This document shows positions 59,504 through 64,000 of a DNA stretch of 64,000 nucleotides, piece after piece. The DNA comes from Nitrospirota bacterium. Its GTDB lineage: Bacteria; Nitrospirota; Leptospirillia; Leptospirillales; Leptospirillaceae. The stretch spans positions 62,001-126,000 of the forward strand of contig JAJZXW010000015.1 in NCBI GenBank assembly GCA_021806225.1. The letters are read 5' to 3'. A program made the translations under genes and the position numbers. Under the pieces are notes generated by a model. It was not told where the DNA came from and searched no databases. It worked only from the letters and a program-made list of their open reading frames with translations. Within the stretch, counting starts at the first letter, position 1. Each line of letters begins with the position of its first letter.

Positions 59504-60367
59504 TCAGTATCCACCTCCCTGATCCTTGAGACTCCTGACCGCGACGATGATGGCCGCTACCAGGGGAAGGATCGACACTCCCGCCACGATAAGGGTTCTT
59601 TTCCCCGTTCCAGCCTTACGGCCAAATGACGACACTCGCCCGGCCAGCCCCCCGACCAAAAGGGCCCCGGCCAGGGAGCTGATCACCACCGGCGAAATGT
59701 CCACGTACCTGAGTCCAATGACGAGGAGGGCCCCGATCACCCATCCGGGTTCGACCCCTGAGATGCGGGTTCCGAAAAAGGCAGACAGAAGCATGGCCCC
59801 GAAAACGGCCGCAAGTCCCCCCGCCAGCTGTCCGACGAGGAGGCTTCCCGAGAGGGGGGACAAGACAGCGAGCGCCGCGGCCGTGAAAAAAGGGGGAAGA
59901 AGGAAAAGGGGATCGAGTCCCTTGATGCGGTCGACAGGGTAGCTGAAACGGATTCCGAGCCAGACCGCGAGGGTCGAAATATAAGAAAGGGCTCCCTGAA
60001 ACAGGGAGTCCTGTCTGAGAATCGGAAGGGTCAGAAGAAGGAGGCCCAAAATCACCCCGACTGACTCGAGGGGAAACAGAGATCTCCCCGGAAACAGGTG
60101 TCTCAAAATGAAGATTGCGGAGGCGAGAAGCGGAATCCAGTCCATTGGCCGATCCGGATCAAAAAAATGGCGGATCGAGCCGGGATCGAACACGGCGAAG
60201 ACAAGAAGAATCCCCGAGAGGATGACGAGATCCGCCACAAGAAGGGGGCTTTTCAGCCATTTTTTTGGAAGAAGCCGTATGGACGAAAGAAGGAGCAGAA
60301 CGCAGATGAACGGAATGGCGGCCGGATACATCAAGGCCACGGCCGGGGCGATGGAGAGTGTTTCCAT
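59504..60367 (-). CDS. Multi-span membrane protein, unrecognised
   Basis: A 287-residue hydrophobic protein with about eight to nine predicted spans and Gly/Ala/Leu-rich helices, for example LLVGQLAGGLAAVFGAMLLSAFFG. Charged loops are few (FDPDRPMDW; SYPVDRIKGLD). No substrate or cofactor motif is visible. It ends with a polar tail (RSLKDQGGGY). It lies downstream of a yceI family gene on the same strand, separated by a hairpin terminator. Confidence 0.6.
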   Translation of the reverse strand: METLSIAPAVALMYPAAIPFICVLLLLSSIRLLPKKWLKSPLLVADLVILSGILLVFAVFDPGSIRHFFDPDRPMDWIPLLASAIFILRHLFPGRSLFPLESVGVILGLLLLTLPILRQDSLFQGALSYISTLAVWLGIRFSYPVDRIKGLDPLFLLPPFFTAAALAVLSPLSGSLLVGQLAGGLAAVFGAMLLSAFFGTRISGVEPGWVIGALLVIGLRYVDISPVVISSLAGALLVGGLAGRVSSFGRKAGTGKRTLIVAGVSILPLVAAIIVAVRSLKDQGGGY

Positions 60368-60424
60368 GGGGCGTATTCTCCGGGAACGGATGAAAAATGT
60401 GGAGGACGGGATGGTGTGAGGTAA

Positions 60425-60446
60425 GGGGGGCTTAAGCCCCCCTTTT
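60425..60446. terminator. Hairpin terminator between yceI family gene and the membrane-protein gene
   Basis: GGGGGGC-TTAA-GCCCCCC is a perfect 7-bp GC stem with a four-base loop, followed by TTTT on the plus side. On the minus strand, where it would end the yceI family transcript, the T tract is only two bases, so efficiency is uncertain. Confidence 0.5.
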
Positions 60447-60451
60447 CACGA

Positions 60452-61105
60452 TTACTTATTCTCTCTGATTCCTTCGACACTGATGTAGAGCTGGACCTTG
60501 TCTCCGATCATGCCCGGATAGGTCGTGATTCCGAAGTCGCTTCTCCGGACCGCCCCTTCGGCGTCGTATCCGGTCAGATATCCGCCCCAGGGTTTCGGGA
60601 GGGCTGAAACATTGGCGGCTCCGACCTCATGAACCTTTAAGGTGACGGTGCGGGTTTTTCCATGAAGGGAGAGTTTTCCGGTCAGAAGGCCCGTTTTTTT
60701 CCCTGTTTTTTTATAGCGGGTGGCAACGAAGCGGATCGTGGGAAAGGTCCTGGCGTCAAAAAAGTCTGGCCCCCTCAGATCTTTGTCTCGCATGGGATGG
60801 TCGGTGTCGATGCTGTTCGTGGCGATGTTGATGACCACATCCGTTTTTCCGGAATCGAGCCGGTAGTGTCCGCTGATGGTATCGAAGCGCCCGACGGCTG
60901 TGGCCACCCCCGCATGTCCCACGGTAAAGGTCACCGAGGTGTGGTCGGGGTCGATTCTGTAAAGTCCGGAGGGATCTCCGGTTCCGTTTTTGTAGGAGGC
61001 CGACCAGGCGGGGAGAATGCCGTTGAAAACGAGGAAAAGGAGGAGCAAGGTCGCGGTGGCTGTCCCGATCACGCGGGGTTTCCGAATCCCGGGGGTTAGG
61101 CGCAT
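60452..61105 (-). CDS. YceI-family periplasmic protein
   Basis: A 217-residue secreted protein. After an N-terminal hydrophobic segment (ATATLLLLFLVFNGILPAWS-A), the mature part has YRIDPDHTSVTFTVGHAGV, RGPDFFDARTFPTIRF, LHGKTRTVTL and RRSDFGITTYPGMIGDKV, the complete YceI pattern. The family binds isoprenoid-like lipids in a barrel and is induced by base or stress in some bacteria. An inverted repeat lies 31 bp upstream of the start. Confidence 0.92.
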   Translation of the reverse strand: MRLTPGIRKPRVIGTATATLLLLFLVFNGILPAWSASYKNGTGDPSGLYRIDPDHTSVTFTVGHAGVATAVGRFDTISGHYRLDSGKTDVVINIATNSIDTDHPMRDKDLRGPDFFDARTFPTIRFVATRYKKTGKKTGLLTGKLSLHGKTRTVTLKVHEVGAANVSALPKPWGGYLTGYDAEGAVRRSDFGITTYPGMIGDKVQLYISVEGIRENK

Positions 61106-61135
61106 GGAAATCTCCTTGGATGAAAGTTGTGAGGC

Positions 61136-61160
61136 ATGCGTTAGGTGGAGCCTAACGCAT
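61136..61160. promoter_or_regulatory. Inverted repeat upstream of yceI family gene
   Basis: ATGCGTTAGG-TGGAG-CCTAACGCAT is a perfect 10-bp inverted repeat with a five-base spacer, in the 211-bp gap between the yceI family start and the J-domain gene. Candidate operator, or a hairpin in the leader of either gene. Confidence 0.45.
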
Positions 61161-61316
61161 TTCGCATCGTGAGTGCGATGACCAGTTCATTGTTGCATGA
61201 TTTTAGTTTTAATGCAAACTTGTTACGGGGGTCGATTTGAACATCGGGGAGATTGCCTTTAAAATGAACATTCCCAGTATTTTTTCCAGGACCTTCAATG
61301 CGGAAGGAGCGCGGGA

Positions 61317-61907
61317 TTGGAGAGGACCCCCGGAGAGATCAGGCAGGAGCTCGTGGGCCACATCGAACGGATGGTCTGCCGATGCCAGGAATCTTCCTGG
61401 TTTTCTCTCGAGCGCTCCCTCGAAATGGACTGGGCCGTAAGCGGCTTCGGCGAAATGGAGGAGCGGTTCACCGAACTTGACCGCCTTTTCTCCGGACTTC
61501 TGGAAGAGGTTCTCCGGGAGTCGTCGCGCTCCGGTCTGGCCAAGATCGCCCGGAAGGCGGAATTTCTGGAAGACCGCTTCGAGGAGATGGACAGCCTGCT
61601 CAGAAATCGTCCCCGCCGAAAAAGGGCGGCCTTTCCCTGGGAGAAATTCTTCCGGATGGGAGCGGGGGACGGGGGACAAAATCCTGAGTCCGGACGCGAG
61701 GATCGTTTGAAGGCGGCCTATCGCACGCTGGGACTGCCAGATTCCTCCCTCTGGGAGGAGGTCCGGAAGAAAGCCCGGGCTCTTCTGAAGGAGCTGCATC
61801 CGGACATGCGCTCCGGAGACAGGAGTCAGGAAGCCAGAATGCGAGAAATTCTTGATGCCTACGCCATTCTGAAGGAATACTGCGGAATGGCCCGGGGCGA
61901 AAAATAA
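61317..61907 (+). CDS. J-domain protein with helical N-terminal region
   Basis: A 196-residue protein. The likely start is TTG 61317, with GGAAGGAG upstream. The N-terminal about 120 residues are helical and acidic (for example LDRLFSGLLEEVLRES). The C-terminal about 60 residues form a J domain with LKAAYRTLGLPDSS and the invariant HPD (KELHPDMRSG), ending in EILDAYAILKEY. It would stimulate an Hsp70 partner, with the N-terminal region choosing a client. No membrane segment. Confidence 0.8.
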   Translation: MERTPGEIRQELVGHIERMVCRCQESSWFSLERSLEMDWAVSGFGEMEERFTELDRLFSGLLEEVLRESSRSGLAKIARKAEFLEDRFEEMDSLLRNRPRRKRAAFPWEKFFRMGAGDGGQNPESGREDRLKAAYRTLGLPDSSLWEEVRKKARALLKELHPDMRSGDRSQEARMREILDAYAILKEYCGMARGEK

Positions 61908-61949
61908 GGATTGACGGGCTAAGGATGCATGTTTGGAGGGACTGAAGGT

Positions 61950-62234
61950 ATGGATCCGGTCGAAATAAACGACCCTGAGAAAATTCAGGAAATCCTCAAG
62001 GGGGTTACCCTTTCGGGGGAAGGCTTCGTGACGGGATGTCTCCTTGAGGATGTGTGGGATGCGGGCCTTACCTATCCCGACTATTTCAGGGCGGGAGGAG
62101 AGGATCCGACCGCTTCGCTCAACGGAGTGTCTCCCGCATGGGAAACCTATCACCTGCGCCAGGGAAAAAAAGTCGTGAATGTCTACGGAATGGGTTCGAG
62201 GGGTCGCAGAATTCATGTGACCGAAACGCCTTGA
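61950..62234 (+). CDS. Unrecognised 94-residue soluble protein
   Basis: Begins at ATG 61950 (MDPVEINDPEKIQE) with GGAGGG upstream; an ATG at 61929 is possible. The sequence has a helical start, a LLEDVWDAGLTYPDYF region, and a basic C-terminal MGSRGRRIHVTE. One Cys is present and there is no membrane segment. It lies between the J-domain gene and the DUF1841-like gene in what looks like a small operon. Confidence 0.6.
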   Translation: MDPVEINDPEKIQEILKGVTLSGEGFVTGCLLEDVWDAGLTYPDYFRAGGEDPTASLNGVSPAWETYHLRQGKKVVNVYGMGSRGRRIHVTETP

Positions 62235-62263
62235 GCCGAAGATGAAAACAGAGGGGACGGGAC

Positions 62264-62668
62264 ATGCTTTTTGACGCAGATCTTCTCGAGCATATCAGGT
62301 TGGTCGCCCGGGAAGGGGATCTTTCAGGGGAGGAACGGGATATTGCGGAAATCCTTGAGATGCACCCGGAGTTTGCGGAGATCTGGAACGATCCCGGAAA
62401 GGATCCGGCTCGTCCACTCGAAATCGACGGGCAAATGGTCAACCCTTTTGTGCATGTCGCCTTGCATCTGATCGTCGGGCGACAGATCCGGCAGGGAATC
62501 CCGGCCGAGGTGAAGAAAGCCTATCTTCACCTCGTGGAGCGGGGAGAGGGCGAACATGAGGCTCTTCACGCGCTGATGGGATGGTACGGCAAACTCTATT
62601 TTGAATCTGTCCGCAAGAGCGACTCGTTTGACGAATCCCGTTATGTCCAGGGGCTGGCCTTTCTCTAG
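62264..62668 (+). CDS. DUF1841-like protein
   Basis: A 134-residue soluble protein with NPFVHVALHLIVGRQIRQGIP and GEHEALHALMGWYG, the His-rich pattern I associate with the DUF1841 family. The spaced His residues in VALHLIV and HEALHAL could bind metal. AGAGGGGA lies upstream of the ATG. No function is known for the family. It follows the 94-residue gene by 29 bp. Confidence 0.6.
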   Translation: MLFDADLLEHIRLVAREGDLSGEERDIAEILEMHPEFAEIWNDPGKDPARPLEIDGQMVNPFVHVALHLIVGRQIRQGIPAEVKKAYLHLVERGEGEHEALHALMGWYGKLYFESVRKSDSFDESRYVQGLAFL

Positions 62669-63085
62669 TCCGGCGTCAATTGGTCCATGGAAAACGGGAA
62701 ATGATATTCGATTTTCGTCTGCATTTTTCGAGGATGTCCTTGACTTTAGCTAGCGGCGGACTTTAGAATTGACGGACCGTTTCCCCTTTGCCGGTCTTGG
62801 TCTGCAATGCAGGATTCTTCTGGTCCCTGCCAGACCACGACATGGATTTCGCGCTCTCCAAGGCCTTTCGGTTCTCGGAGGGTCCGGGGAGATGTGTCCG
62901 GTCTGAGAGGTTTTTCAGGTCACCGAAATATCGCGGGCCTGGCATGAGTACGAGCGAATGCCAGGATCCCTTGCGGATATGCTCAAAGGATCAACCGGGC
63001 CTCCCGGAGGAAGCCGTCCTGCCTCTTTGATCATGAAGAGAGTCGGCTCTCTCGGGATAGCACTTTTACTTGAAGGAGCAGAAAG
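62669..63085. other. 417-bp intergenic leader of the second oxidoreductase operon
   Basis: No convincing gene. TTGACT at 62740-62745 and TAGAAT at 62764-62769 with an 18-bp spacer form a plausible plus-strand promoter, implying a leader of about 310 nt. AGAGAG-TCGG-CTCTCT (63037-63052) is a perfect 6-bp hairpin 22 bp before the ribosome site of the alpha gene. Short frames in both directions lack ribosome sites. Confidence 0.4.
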
Positions 63086-64000
63086 ATGGCGACAGAGACA
63101 AATTCCCGGGTTCCAAAGATCGGTCAACGAAACAAGAAAGGCCAGCTGATCACGGATCCCAACGAGATGTTCTTCCTTTCCCCCCGAACCCCTTCGTTCC
63201 TGACCGGGTCTGAGGTCATTCGCGAGGCGATCAGACGTGCCAGCGTGGATTTTTCCGTTGCCTATCCCATCACGCCGCAGTCCGAAGCCTCGTCCCTGGT
63301 TGGCGAGCTCTTTGCGGAAGGATATGTCGGAGACTACATGCGCGGTGAATCGGAGTTCGCCGTTATGGGCCAGTGCGCGGGAGCCGCCTTTGGCGGAGCC
63401 AGAGTCTTCACGACCACGGCCGGTCCGGGAACACTCCGGGCATTCGAAAACTTTCCGATGTGGGCCGGTAGCCGCCTCCCCATCCAGGTGGTCTTTACGG
63501 TCCGGGGGGTAAACTCGCCCCTGACCATCCAGCCGGATACGCTGGAAATCGCCTTCATGCTGGAGACCGGAATGCTCCTCTGGCATGCGGAAACCGCCCA
63601 GGATCTCTTTGATTTCATGCTCAAGGGGTACTATGTTGCGGAGCAGCCGGAGGTTCATCTTCCCATCGGCGTCATCTGTGACGGATTTTTCGTCACCCAC
63701 ACCAAAGATATGGTCATGATGACTCCGGAGGATCTGGCCCTGCCGCATTACGATCCTTACCGGAGCCCGGTCGTCTGCATGGACATGGAGGTTCCTCCAG
63801 TTCGCATGATGCGCGATCCCTTCGTTATGAAATCCAATTACATCAGCTATATGACGCATGCGAGCTGGCAGCTTGAAATCCGGGCAGCCATCGAGCGCTC
63901 GCGAAAACATACCATTCCGATTCTCGATGGTCTGATCGAGGTTGAGAATCCTGATGCGGAGATCTTGATGGTTGCATCAGGCACCGCCGTTTCGCAGGCA
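63086..64000 (+). CDS. Second 2-oxoacid:ferredoxin oxidoreductase alpha subunit, N-terminal part (cut by window edge)
   Basis: Open to the window edge, 305 residues visible. GAAGGAG lies upstream of ATG 63086. Family motifs match the alpha subunit at 25236-26474: FLTGSEVIREAIRRAS, VAYPITPQSEASS, TTTAGPGTLRAFE, and SNYISYMTHASWQ. It differs by a distinct N-terminal extension (RVPKIGQRNKKGQLITDPNE) and by AGAAFGGARVF in place of AGSSRAGARSM. It probably belongs to a separate enzyme, for example 2-oxoglutarate:ferredoxin oxidoreductase if the first is the pyruvate enzyme, but the roles could be reversed. Confidence 0.9.
   Translation, partial: MATETNSRVPKIGQRNKKGQLITDPNEMFFLSPRTPSFLTGSEVIREAIRRASVDFSVAYPITPQSEASSLVGELFAEGYVGDYMRGESEFAVMGQCAGAAFGGARVFTTTAGPGTLRAFENFPMWAGSRLPIQVVFTVRGVNSPLTIQPDTLEIAFMLETGMLLWHAETAQDLFDFMLKGYYVAEQPEVHLPIGVICDGFFVTHTKDMVMMTPEDLALPHYDPYRSPVVCMDMEVPPVRMMRDPFVMKSNYISYMTHASWQLEIRAAIERSRKHTIPILDGLIEVENPDAEILMVASGTAVSQA

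Noticed and set aside
62763-63030. Short frames on both strands in the gap before the second oxidoreductase alpha gene
   Set aside because: No ribosome sites, no recognisable composition, and the two overlap on opposite strands.
1-64000. CRISPR arrays, insertion sequences, prophage or integrase genes
   Set aside because: No regularly spaced direct repeats, transposase, terminal inverted repeats with target duplications, or phage structural genes were seen.

Overview
The window is a dense, roughly 57-60 % GC bacterial chromosome segment with no rRNA, phage, insertion sequence or CRISPR. Lipid A and heptose genes (lpxC, gmhA, hldE2-type), lipoproteins and a SurA-type chaperone show a Gram-negative envelope. 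A four-subunit pyruvate/2-oxoacid:ferredoxin oxidoreductase operon, the start of a second such operon, an archaeal-type PEP carboxylase and an oxygen-independent cobalamin pathway point to an autotroph using the reductive TCA cycle. Together these best fit Leptospirillum or a close relative (Nitrospirota). That assignment is an inference from gene content, not from a marker gene.

Layout. 1-4.0 kb (minus): partial TPR protein, lspA, ileS. 4.1 kb: tRNA-Val(CAC). 4.2-14.7 kb (minus): an origin-type cluster, transcribed rplI, rpmH, rnpA, yidD, yidC, mnmE, mnmG, rsmG, parS, parA, parB, bactofilin, mnmA, DEDDh exonuclease. dnaA is not adjacent. 14.9-20.4 kb (plus): cbiD-cbiE-cbiT-cbiG-cbiH-cobO-def, tightly overlapping and closed by a hairpin terminator. 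20.4-23.1 kb (minus): pyrF, prmA and a DipZ-like thioredoxin protein. 23.2-26.5 kb (minus): 2-oxoacid:ferredoxin oxidoreductase alpha-beta-gamma-delta. 26.7-34.7 kb (minus): an unrecognised protein and a six-gene Hyf/complex I-like membrane operon whose large subunit has lost all four [NiFe] cysteine ligands. 35-41 kb (mostly plus): small membrane proteins, M50 protease, inositol-phosphatase family gene (minus), PEP carboxylase and lpxC. A sigma-54-like promoter lies upstream of lpxC. 41-46 kb (mostly minus): ferredoxin, lipoprotein, bifunctional-nuclease-domain protein, rnc, mutM, YeiH-type exporter. 46-49.7 kb: cell-wall recycling genes amgK-murU and anmK, with the GTPase engB. 49.7-58.6 kb (minus): three parvulin-type foldases, mfd, hldE2-type gene, gmhA, hemL. 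58.6-62.7 kb: small membrane proteins, a yceI family gene, a J-domain protein and a DUF1841-like protein. 63.1 kb to the end: a second oxidoreductase alpha subunit, cut by the window edge.

How they fit together. The oxidoreductases, PEP carboxylase and possibly the Hyf-like complex could form a carbon-fixation module: low-potential ferredoxin drives reductive carboxylation of acetyl-CoA or succinyl-CoA, and PEP carboxylase replenishes oxaloacetate. The most interesting system is the cysteine-less Hyf-like (Ehr-type) complex beside the oxidoreductase operon. It might use the proton gradient to reduce ferredoxin, or might do other ion-coupled redox work; this is a hypothesis. Secondary points of interest are the parAB-bactofilin operon with a perfect parS site, and the sigma-54-like element with a possible leader peptide before lpxC.
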